This document shows positions 1 through 5,642 of a stretch of DNA of 5,642 nt, one piece after another. The stretch comes from Anaerolineae bacterium (GTDB lineage Bacteria; Chloroflexota; Anaerolineae; 4572-78; NAK82). The notes beneath the pieces are model-generated. The model was not told the origin of the DNA and did not search any database. It was given only the letters and a program-made list of their open reading frames with translations. Location: the NCBI GenBank assembly GCA_030597485.1, contig JAUVRU010000176.1, positions 1 to 5,642 on the forward strand. The letters are read 5' to 3'. Position 1 is the first letter of the stretch. Each line of letters opens with the position of its first letter. The position numbers and the translations under genes are program-made.

Positions 1-76
1 CACCGCCGATGATATAGCCCACACCGGCCAAGAAGCCGCCGAAAATCAACCAGATTATGTTTCCCAAACAACTCAT
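1..76 (-). CDS. YccF-type small inner-membrane protein, N-terminal fragment (runs off left edge)
   Basis: The reverse strand from 76 reads ATG followed by 24 more open codons to the window edge; the visible protein starts MSCLGNIIWLIFGG and continues through a glycine-rich hydrophobic stretch (FLAGVGYIIGG). This opening, with LGNI(I/L)W followed by two glycines and a long hydrophobic segment, is typical of the YccF/DUF307 family of small membrane proteins, whose biochemical role is unknown. The visible part would be the first transmembrane helix. The start is supported by GAGGT at 82-86, 5 nt upstream. The gene lies downstream of the phospholipid operon on the same strand, but 209 nt of non-coding sequence separates them, so it is probably transcribed separately. 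Family assignment rests on only 25 residues; a different small membrane protein is possible. Confidence 0.7.
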   Translation of the reverse strand, partial: MSCLGNIIWLIFGGFLAGVGYIIGG

Positions 77-81
77 CGATT

Positions 82-86
82 ACCTC
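82..86 (-). promoter_or_regulatory. Ribosome binding site of the YccF-type gene
   Basis: GAGGT on the minus strand, 5 nt before the ATG at 76-74. It fixes the start of the truncated left-edge gene. Confidence 0.6.
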
Positions 87-171
87 GTATGTTCTGCAGT
101 CTTGCGGCCGCCTGCAGGTAACAGCCGCGCTCAGAAGGCTCAGACCTCAGTTCGACAGTCTCACCTACAAC

Positions 172-177
172 ACTATA
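172..177 (-). promoter_or_regulatory. Possible -10 box upstream of the YccF-type gene
   Basis: The minus strand reads TATAGT, five of six matches to TATAAT, about 95 nt upstream of the YccF-type start. No convincing -35 sits 16-18 nt upstream (GCAACC at 17 nt), so this is a weak call. The rest of 77-285 shows no believable coding sequence or strong hairpin with a T-tract. Confidence 0.25.
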
Positions 178-285
178 CGCATGACTGCCCCCAAGGTTGC
201 AGGGTGATGTCCATCGTCCGAGGTCTTCCCCCCATTACGTTCTGGAAGTGCTTGACATAACGCCAGGGCAGGCGCGATGTTCCCG

Positions 286-882
286 TCACGTTTGCAGGGT
301 GTCGTTCTCCCGTGTCGCCTGCCACACCAGCCAGACTCGCTGAATCACGGTAAGGCTGGTCAGCGGCGCCAGCACCCACAGCGCTACGGTCAACTGATTC
401 AAGATCAGGGCGATGATCAGAACCGCGATTCGCTCAACCCGGGTGAAGATCCCGCCTTTGATTGAGATGCCAAGCCCTTCGGCGCGGGCCCGGGTGTAGC
501 TGACCATCAACGAGCCGACGATGGTCACGTACACCAGGATGATCTCGGTGCTGGTTCCCTCCCGGGAGACGTAGATCAAAGCGCCCAAGAAAAGCGCTGC
601 CTCAGACAGGCGGTCCAGCGTCGAGTCCAGGAAAGCACCGAAACGCGTGGTGCGGTCAAGCACGCGAGCCATCGCGCCATCAATGGCGTCAACGATAGCG
701 GCCGGAATCAACAAGATGCCGGCCAACCGCACCTGTCCCTGGGCCAGCACGGCGGCGACAACAACCGCAAACAGGAACCCAATGACGGTAACAGCATTGG
801 GCGATAAGCCAGTCCGGCCGACGAATCGGGCGATTGGATACACGATTCCGCGGCCCAAGCGTCGCATCAAATTCGTCAACAT
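286..882 (-). CDS. CDP-alcohol phosphatidyltransferase, phosphatidylinositol-phosphate synthase type
   Basis: The 198-residue integral membrane enzyme is expected to transfer a phosphatidyl group from CDP-diacylglycerol to an alcohol phosphate. The full family signature is present at residues 65-90: D65xxD68G69xxA72R73, then G82xxxD86xxxD90, the aspartates that bind divalent metal and act in catalysis. Hydrophobic segments fit a six-helix protein (about 30-48, 52-66, 92-105, 113-129, 150-168, 170-188). The SYTRARAEGLG stretch (128-138) and the following FTRVER (146-151) resemble inositol-phosphate-using members (mycobacterial PgsA1, archaeal archaetidylinositol-phosphate synthase) rather than glycerol-phosphate users; this substrate call is inference. 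Length is normal for the family. It is the last gene of the operon, starting 3 nt after the PimA-like gene stops. Plain phosphatidylglycerophosphate synthase is the main alternative. Confidence 0.88.
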   Translation of the reverse strand: MLTNLMRRLGRGIVYPIARFVGRTGLSPNAVTVIGFLFAVVVAAVLAQGQVRLAGILLIPAAIVDAIDGAMARVLDRTTRFGAFLDSTLDRLSEAALFLGALIYVSREGTSTEIILVYVTIVGSLMVSYTRARAEGLGISIKGGIFTRVERIAVLIIALILNQLTVALWVLAPLTSLTVIQRVWLVWQATRENDTLQT

Positions 883-885
883 GAG

Positions 886-2115
886 CTAACCTGGTCCTCC
901 TTCCGAAGGTAACGTCTCCTGAGGGTGTCTTTGCCCGCCGAACGTCCTGGCAGCTCCCCGTTTCGCTGCCAGCACAGTGCCATAGTAATCCAGCACCTGA
1001 TCGGCGACGCGTTCCCACGTGTAATGCCGGGCGGTGGCTTTGCCCTGCGCCCCCATCGCTTGGCGCAGGTGCGGGTGCCGCAACAGATAGGTGAGGGCGT
1101 CGGCCAGGGCAACAGCGTCTCGTGGCGGAATCAGCAAGCCCTCGGCCCCGTGGTTTATGAGCGAGCGATAGCCCTCGATGTCCGAGGCGACGATTGGGGC
1201 ACCGGCGGCCATTGCCTCCAGCAATACCATGCCGAAGCTCTCTCCGCCGACAGATGGCGCACAGAAAATGTGGCAGCTTTGGTAGTACCTGGGCAGGTCT
1301 TCTTCCGGTACATAGCCGATGAAATGCACGTCACCGGCGGACAAGTCGCGCAGTCGTCGTTCGAAGGGCCGCCGATCGGCCGGCGTGTGGGGCCCCACAA
1401 CCAGCAGTCTGGCCTGTGGCAGGGCAGATTTGACCCGGGCATAGGCTTCAATCAGGTAGCCGAATCCCTTGCGCGGCTCCAGTCTTCCCACGAACAGGAT
1501 GTTGAGGCCGTCGGTGTATGCGGACAGTGGTTCCAGTGACGGGTTGCCGAAGAGCGCCGCATCCACGCCGTTTGGTATCACCCGATACTCTCCCGTCGAA
1601 GCGCGATGGGCGTAGTCGCGTGCTACCTCCGACACGGCAATGCGACCGTCGAGATGACTGACCGCACGGCGCAGTATCGGCCGCATCGATCTTGTCAGGA
1701 GGGCAGGGAGCGCTGCCCAATGGTGCTCCTCTTGATAGGAGTGAAAGGTGCCGATTAAGGCTGTGCCCGGCGAGGCTTTTTGCGCGCCACGCATCACCAT
1801 CCACGGCAATACCGGAGTGACAGGCTCGTGCAGATGCAGGATGTCGTACCTCTCCTGCCGCAGTCGGCGGCTCACCCGAGCGGCCAGAAATGGCGAAAAG
1901 CTGAGGCGTGCCACCGACCCGTTGTAGGGCACGGGGACCACGAAACTGGACAGCTGAATCATGTCGGCCAGTCCGTTCTCGCCGCTCTGGGAGGATGGGG
2001 CAAAGATGGTAGTCTTGTGTCCGAGCTCCCGGTATCTTCTGGACAGGTTGGTGATGTGTTTGGTTACCCCGCCTGGATAGTGGTAATCGTAAGGTGATAC
2101 GAGGGCTATCTTCAC
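886..2115 (-). CDS. GT4-family glycosyltransferase, PimA-like (phosphatidylinositol mannosyltransferase type)
   Basis: This 409-residue GT-B enzyme probably moves a sugar (GDP-mannose in characterised PimA) onto a membrane inositol phospholipid at the inner face of the membrane. The N-terminal acceptor domain opens with MKIALVSPY and a GGV loop (15-17). PYNGSVAR (63-70) matches a stretch I recall as near-identical in mycobacterial PimA. HEP (96-98) and GTFHS with H125 follow. The C-terminal donor domain has R211 and K216 in GRLEPRKG, and the EX7E motif as E292 to E300 within GGESFGMVLLEAMAAG. IAVSEVAR (159-166) and IPNGVD (180-185) are further PimA-like marks. The start is GTG, supported by TAAGGA 10 nt upstream. 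The last 30 or so residues are polar and unlike the family, and they contain the next gene's ribosome binding site. Donor and acceptor are inferred; other GT4 lipid glycosyltransferases are possible. Confidence 0.9.
   Translation of the reverse strand: MKIALVSPYDYHYPGGVTKHITNLSRRYRELGHKTTIFAPSSQSGENGLADMIQLSSFVVPVPYNGSVARLSFSPFLAARVSRRLRQERYDILHLHEPVTPVLPWMVMRGAQKASPGTALIGTFHSYQEEHHWAALPALLTRSMRPILRRAVSHLDGRIAVSEVARDYAHRASTGEYRVIPNGVDAALFGNPSLEPLSAYTDGLNILFVGRLEPRKGFGYLIEAYARVKSALPQARLLVVGPHTPADRRPFERRLRDLSAGDVHFIGYVPEEDLPRYYQSCHIFCAPSVGGESFGMVLLEAMAAGAPIVASDIEGYRSLINHGAEGLLIPPRDAVALADALTYLLRHPHLRQAMGAQGKATARHYTWERVADQVLDYYGTVLAAKRGAARTFGGQRHPQETLPSEGGPG
895..902 (-). promoter_or_regulatory. 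Ribosome binding site of the phosphatidyltransferase, inside the glycosyltransferase gene
   Basis: The minus strand reads AAGGAGGA, a near-perfect Shine-Dalgarno sequence, 12 nt before the ATG at 882. It lies within the final codons of the upstream glycosyltransferase, whose TAG stop is at 888-886, so translation of the two genes is probably coupled. Confidence 0.8.
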
Positions 2116-2125
2116 GGCAAGATAG

Positions 2126-2131
2126 TCCTTA
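2126..2131 (-). promoter_or_regulatory. Ribosome binding site that supports the GTG start of the PimA-like gene
   Basis: TAAGGA on the minus strand, 10 nt before the GTG at 2115-2113. The protein begins with the conserved first beta strand of the GT4 family directly at this GTG, so an upstream or downstream start is unlikely. Confidence 0.65.
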
Positions 2132-2176
2132 GGGAGCAGTGGATAGCGTGTTCACCAGGGCTTCGGAAGGCCATAT

Positions 2177-3073
2177 TCACACAGTCTCCACAGGCTTATC
2201 CCATATGCGAGCAGTTATGGTCCACTGCTCGGGGCAGGTACCGATGGCCTCTTCCAGACCATTCACGATGTAAGCCAGGCCGGCTGCCAGTCGCTCCTGG
2301 TCAGAACCTTCTTCCGGGATGCGGAAGTGGGGCCAGAACCTGGCCTCGTACGAGTCCTGGTGCAGTCGCTGGCTGAAGCCGAGGATGAGCGGCGTGCCCG
2401 TGTGCATGGCCAGGCGTACGTGGCCGTCGGGCAGGAGGGTAGGTGCGCCGAAGAAATCGACGACGGTTCCATCACCGGTGATGTTTCTGTCAGCTGCGAT
2501 TCCTGCCACGCCGCCCCGCCGCAGCGTGCGGAACAGGTCGGTCATTGGCCCATCTATGGGAATGAGCTTGAGCCCCGTGCTCGTGCGGAGCTGGGTCAGG
2601 TACTCAAACAGCTCGGGCGGCTCCACACGCTCGGCCGGTATGGTCATGGAGACGCCGCGCATAAGCATGGCGTAGAGCACGACTTCGATGTTGCCGAAGT
2701 GAGCTGAGGTCATCACCACTCCCTTGCCCAGGCTCAAGGCGGCCTCAACGTTCTCCCATCCATGCACATGCACCATCGAATCTACCTGGGCGGCAGTCAG
2801 GGTAGGCAGCCTGAACAAGTAATAGTAATTGAAGGCCACGTGGCTGAACGTTGCCCGGGACAGTTGATTGACCCGGTCTTGCGGCGCATCCGGCCCCAAC
2901 ACGTGACGGAGATTGCTGCGCACATTGGCGCGCGCCCGCCGGTTGAGACAGTGGACAAGGCCGCCCATCAGGGAAAAGAGCGGATACCCGACACGTGGCG
3001 GGATGCGGGGAGCCAATTCACCCGCCACCCGGTAGAGATAATAGACAATTCTGGGCTGGAGCAGCCTAGCCAT
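2177..3073 (-). CDS. LpxL/HtrB-family lysophospholipid acyltransferase, PatA-like
   Basis: A 298-residue membrane-associated acyltransferase, expected to transfer an acyl chain from acyl-CoA or acyl-ACP to a lipid-linked sugar. The catalytic HX4(D/E) motif is H125 to E130 in AHFGNIE. Other family marks are NVEAALSLGKGVV (108-120), PAERVEPPEL (146-155), AADRN (193-197), VDFFGAPTLLPDG (205-217) and PEQW (281-284). In mycobacterial PatA, which acylates the mannose of phosphatidylinositol mannosides, the second catalytic residue is a glutamate in AERD; the matching residue here appears to be D195. The frame stays open upstream to 3286, but I chose the ATG at 3073: a strong promoter lies at 3119-3147, longer versions would start inside or before it, and the extra residues look non-coding. 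The Shine-Dalgarno at this start is weak. It heads the operon, 61 nt before the PimA-like gene. The exact acceptor is inferred. Confidence 0.88.
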   Translation of the reverse strand: MARLLQPRIVYYLYRVAGELAPRIPPRVGYPLFSLMGGLVHCLNRRARANVRSNLRHVLGPDAPQDRVNQLSRATFSHVAFNYYYLFRLPTLTAAQVDSMVHVHGWENVEAALSLGKGVVMTSAHFGNIEVVLYAMLMRGVSMTIPAERVEPPELFEYLTQLRTSTGLKLIPIDGPMTDLFRTLRRGGVAGIAADRNITGDGTVVDFFGAPTLLPDGHVRLAMHTGTPLILGFSQRLHQDSYEARFWPHFRIPEEGSDQERLAAGLAYIVNGLEEAIGTCPEQWTITARIWDKPVETV

Positions 3074-3118
3074 AGACCTGCCTGGGGCTATCTGTATTGC
3101 GGAACAACGCGAGTGTGT

Positions 3119-3147
3119 AGTGTATCCAAGAAACATGGGCATGTCAA
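3119..3147 (-). promoter_or_regulatory. Sigma70-type promoter of the acyltransferase-glycosyltransferase-phosphatidyltransferase operon
   Basis: On the minus strand a perfect -35 TTGACA (3147-3142) is followed after 17 nt by a -10 TACACT (3124-3119, four of six matches). Transcription would begin near 3112, giving a leader of about 40 nt before the ATG at 3073. This also argues against longer versions of the acyltransferase. Confidence 0.65.
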
Positions 3148-3164
3148 ATGATCTGCCGGTCCAA

Positions 3165-3193
3165 TTGCCAAGCGTTGGCATCTGTGATAGATT
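3165..3193 (+). promoter_or_regulatory. Probable promoter of the sensor histidine kinase gene
   Basis: TTGCCA (3165-3170, five of six to the -35 consensus), a 17-nt spacer, then TAGATT (3188-3193, four of six to the -10). Transcription would begin near 3200, about 26 nt before the ATG at 3226. A second possible -35, TTGGCA at 3175-3180, has only a poor -10 behind it (TATCTC). Confidence 0.45.
3166..3180. promoter_or_regulatory. Perfect 15-bp palindrome, candidate operator in the divergent promoter region
   Basis: TGCCAA, a GCG spacer, then TTGGCA: a 6-bp perfect inverted repeat with a 3-nt centre. It lies over the -35 of the kinase promoter and about 20 bp upstream of the operon's -35, where a dimeric regulator could repress one gene and affect the other. 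The symmetry and position are seen; binding by a protein is inference. Confidence 0.45.
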
Positions 3194-3214
3194 ATCGTTA
3201 TCTCTGGAGCTGGG

Positions 3215-3220
3215 AAAGGA
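3215..3220 (+). promoter_or_regulatory. Ribosome binding site deciding the kinase start
   Basis: AAAGGA sits 5 nt before the ATG at 3226. The in-frame ATG at 3148 lies beside the opposing promoter and upstream of the kinase's own likely promoter, so 3226 is preferred. Confidence 0.65.
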
Positions 3221-3225
3221 ATGAC

Positions 3226-5382
3226 ATGGTGGGGGACGAAAAACCACCGGCTGGGGCAGAAGACCAGGAGCTGGCGACTGAAGCACCGGTTCCTTCTTGC
3301 GCGACCAGACTGAATACCCTCATTGAGGTGGGGCGCAGGATTGACGCCTTGCGGAACGCGGAAACGCTGACCGAAAGGATTGTGGCCCTTCTGTACGAAC
3401 GATTCGGTCACGACTATATCCACCTCTTGCTGGTGGACGCCGGCGGCGAGAGTCTTGTTCTACAAGCGGGGTTATGGCATGGGTACACGGTGACGTCTGG
3501 TGATGAGAGCATGTCCCGGATGGAGGACGATGGGGTGGTCAGCTGGGCGGCGTCTCGGGGGCAGGCGGCGCTTGTATCAGATGTGGACAACGATTCCCGT
3601 TGGCAGCATCACCCGGCGTTTCCCAAAGCTGGATGCCAGATGGTGGCTCCCCTGAGCGGCGAAGAGGGCATTCTGGGAATGCTTGATGTGGAAAGCGACG
3701 AGGTCGATGCCTTCGACGAAGTGGACCATCTGTTGCTGCAGGCACTGGCTGACCGGGTGACGGGTGCTATTGAGGATGCACGCTTCCACGCCAAGATGGC
3801 CAATCTGTTCGATGAGACCCGTCAGCGGCTCAATGAGGCATCCACTTTGCACCAGCTCACCAGCGAAATCACCAGCAGCCTGCATCTGACCGAGGTGCTG
3901 AATGTGGTCGTCCAGGCGATTCGGCGGGTAATGGGTTGCCGGGGGTGCTGCATCTTCTTGCTCGACTCGGCGGAGCAAGTGCTTGAGATCAAGGCGGCGG
4001 CTGGCCTCAAGCCTGAATGGCGTGATGCGGCCCGGTTGAAGATGGGAGAGGGCATCGCTGGTCGGGTGGCGTTCCAGGCTCGTCCGATCTACGTGGCCGA
4101 CACATTGCTCGACTCCGACTACGTGTTTTTCGATCCTGAGGTTCGATCGCTATTGGCCGTTCCCCTACAGGTGAAGGGGCGAGTCATCGGTGTGATCAAC
4201 GTGGATGATCGGCTTCCCAGCGCTTTCGGCCCCGACCAGGAAAGACTCCTGACCGTCGCAGCTGCCCAAGTGGCCATTGTCATCGACAACGCACGGTTGT
4301 TCTCGGAAGTGCTCTCCGAAAAGCAGCGCATTGATGCCATCATTCAGCATATGGCCGATGGCCTGCTTATGCTCGACCAGGAGGGCACGGTTGTCAGCTG
4401 CAACCCTGCTCTGGCAACGATGTTGGGCATACCTGAGCAGGAAATCGTGGGACAGTCAATCGCCGGTTCGGGGGTGGACTCCAGGCTGCAAGCCGTATGT
4501 GGCGTCGCTTCAGATTCGACTGTGGCTGACGAGGCTGGCGTGCCTGCACAGCGGGTGGAGATTCCCCGTGTTGATCCGGGCGGCAGCCCGTTGCGCCCGC
4601 GCACGCTGCGTATCCACACTACAGCTGTGATGGACGAAGCCAATCAGCCAATGGGTGAGGTGCGCGTAGTCCACGATGTGACCAAAGAGCGCGAGGTCGA
4701 GGAGATGAAAGAGGAGTTCTTGTCCATCGCCTCGCACGAGCTGCGCACGCCTCTCTTCTCCATGCAGGGCTTTATTGGACTCATCCTGGATGACCAGGTG
4801 CCTGATATGGAGACGCAGCGAGAGTTCCTGAGGATAGCCTATCGCCAGACCGAGCGGCTGGCTGCGCTGGCAACCAACCTCCTGGACCTGTCACGGCTGA
4901 ACGTGGACAAGCTCGAGCTGCAGCGCGAGTCAGTGCAGATGCTGGACGTGATGAACCAGGCGACACAGAAGCTGCTGCCGCTTGCCCAAGGGAAACAGAT
5001 CACCCTTGTGGTGGACTCGCCGCCAGATCTGCCAACGATTACTGGTGATCCGACATGGCTGGAGCACGTGGTCACCAATCTAGTTGACAATGCCATCAAG
5101 TTCTCGCCTGAGGGTGGGCAAGTGGCGGTTAGCGCCAGTCAGTCGGACGGCGAGATCTTAGTGGAGGTGAGAGACACCGGGGTCGGTATCCCGTCCGAGT
5201 CGCTGGATCAGATCTTCGAGAAGTTCTATCGGGTGCCAGATGAGACCGGGGAAAGACCCGAAGGGACAGGTCTGGGTCTGTACATCGCCAGAATAACCGT
5301 CGACGCGCATGGGGGGCGTATTTGGGCCGAAAGCGCACCGGGAGAAGGCAGCGTGTTCAGGTTTGTTCTTCCTTGCGGATAG
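3226..5382 (+). CDS. Cytoplasmic GAF-GAF-PAS sensor histidine kinase
   Basis: A 718-residue protein expected to sense an internal signal and autophosphorylate on histidine for transfer to a response regulator. Domains in order: a polar N-terminus (1-27); GAF1 (about 28-188); a helical linker; GAF2 (about 203-358); a PAS domain (about 366-488, with LLMLDQEGTVVSCNPA); a HisKA dimerisation domain with H504 in SHELRTPL; and a HATPase_c domain with N-box N618 and N622 (NLVDNAIKF), G1 box DTGVGIP (650-656), F box IFEKFYR (663-669) and G2 box GTGLGLYIA (680-688). All residues needed for kinase activity are present. There is no signal peptide or membrane segment, so it is soluble. No response regulator adjoins it in the window. 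GAF2 carries a GCRGCC cluster (237-242). The signal is unknown. It is divergent from the phospholipid operon and shares its control region. Confidence 0.93.
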   Translation: MVGDEKPPAGAEDQELATEAPVPSCATRLNTLIEVGRRIDALRNAETLTERIVALLYERFGHDYIHLLLVDAGGESLVLQAGLWHGYTVTSGDESMSRMEDDGVVSWAASRGQAALVSDVDNDSRWQHHPAFPKAGCQMVAPLSGEEGILGMLDVESDEVDAFDEVDHLLLQALADRVTGAIEDARFHAKMANLFDETRQRLNEASTLHQLTSEITSSLHLTEVLNVVVQAIRRVMGCRGCCIFLLDSAEQVLEIKAAAGLKPEWRDAARLKMGEGIAGRVAFQARPIYVADTLLDSDYVFFDPEVRSLLAVPLQVKGRVIGVINVDDRLPSAFGPDQERLLTVAAAQVAIVIDNARLFSEVLSEKQRIDAIIQHMADGLLMLDQEGTVVSCNPALATMLGIPEQEIVGQSIAGSGVDSRLQAVCGVASDSTVADEAGVPAQRVEIPRVDPGGSPLRPRTLRIHTTAVMDEANQPMGEVRVVHDVTKEREVEEMKEEFLSIASHELRTPLFSMQGFIGLILDDQVPDMETQREFLRIAYRQTERLAALATNLLDLSRLNVDKLELQRESVQMLDVMNQATQKLLPLAQGKQITLVVDSPPDLPTITGDPTWLEHVVTNLVDNAIKFSPEGGQVAVSASQSDGEILVEVRDTGVGIPSESLDQIFEKFYRVPDETGERPEGTGLGLYIARITVDAHGGRIWAESAPGEGSVFRFVLPCG

Positions 5383-5403
5383 CGCGGGCCTGGCGGTCTC
5401 CGG

Positions 5404-5642
<239 letters not shown>

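Noticed and set aside
261..274. CGCC-AGGGCA-GGCG hairpin as the operon terminator
   Set aside because: The stem is only 4 bp and no T-tract follows on the minus strand; I cannot support a terminator here.
252..281. TTGACA on the plus strand as a promoter
   Set aside because: There is no acceptable -10 at 16-18 nt, and it would drive transcription only antisense to the phosphatidyltransferase.
925..1539. 204-codon open frame on the plus strand
   Set aside because: It lies entirely antisense to the PimA-like gene, which has clear catalytic motifs; the protein has no recognisable motif. It is a codon-composition shadow.
2319..3151. Several plus-strand open frames of 118-129 codons
   Set aside because: All are antisense to the acyltransferase and have no ribosome binding site or family motifs that I can see.
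3148..3225. 26-residue N-terminal extension of the kinase to ATG 3148
   Set aside because: The predicted kinase promoter and the palindrome lie inside this stretch, and AAAGGA is well placed for ATG 3226.
3074..3286. N-terminal extension of the acyltransferase to an ATG at 3286
   Set aside because: The extension overlaps the kinase start and the operon promoter at 3119-3147, and its residues are low-complexity and proline-rich with no signal peptide or family similarity.
5383..5403. Bidirectional terminator between the kinase and protease genes
   Set aside because: Only 21 nt, with no clear stem-loop followed by T residues on either strand.

Overview
This 5.6 kb window carries five coding regions from what looks like a free-living bacterium with moderately high GC content. 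My best guess is Chloroflexota (Anaerolineae-like), from the mix of PimA-type lipid genes outside an obviously actinobacterial codon context, a multi-GAF soluble histidine kinase and an HtrA-type protease. That placement is inference; nothing here (no rRNA or other marker gene) fixes the taxon.

Layout, left to right. Positions 1-76 (minus) hold the first 25 codons of a YccF-type small membrane protein that runs off the left edge. Positions 77-285 are non-coding, with at most a weak promoter for the YccF gene. Positions 286-3073 are a three-gene minus-strand operon, transcribed right to left: an LpxL/PatA-type membrane acyltransferase (2177-3073), a PimA-type GT4 glycosyltransferase (886-2115, GTG start), and a CDP-alcohol phosphatidyltransferase of the phosphatidylinositol-phosphate synthase type (286-882). 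The last two are 3 nt apart, and the ribosome binding site of the third lies inside the second.

Positions 3074-3225 are a compact divergent control region. It contains a strong sigma70-like promoter for the operon (TTGACA, 17 nt, TACACT), a second promoter for the gene on the other side, and a perfect 15-bp palindrome (TGCCAA-GCG-TTGGCA) lying over the -35 of the second promoter. Positions 3226-5382 (plus) encode a 718-residue cytoplasmic GAF-GAF-PAS-HisKA-HATPase sensor histidine kinase. Positions 5404-5642 (minus, convergent, 21 nt away) hold the C-terminal end of a trypsin-like HtrA/DegP serine protease, which stops right after the protease domain and so has no C-terminal PDZ domain.

Taken together, the three-gene operon has the enzymes needed to make an inositol phospholipid, put a sugar on its headgroup and acylate the product. 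This is the same set of families as the mycobacterial pgsA1-patA-pimA cluster, but in a different order. The sensor kinase shares its promoter region with this operon, so co-regulation is possible but not shown.
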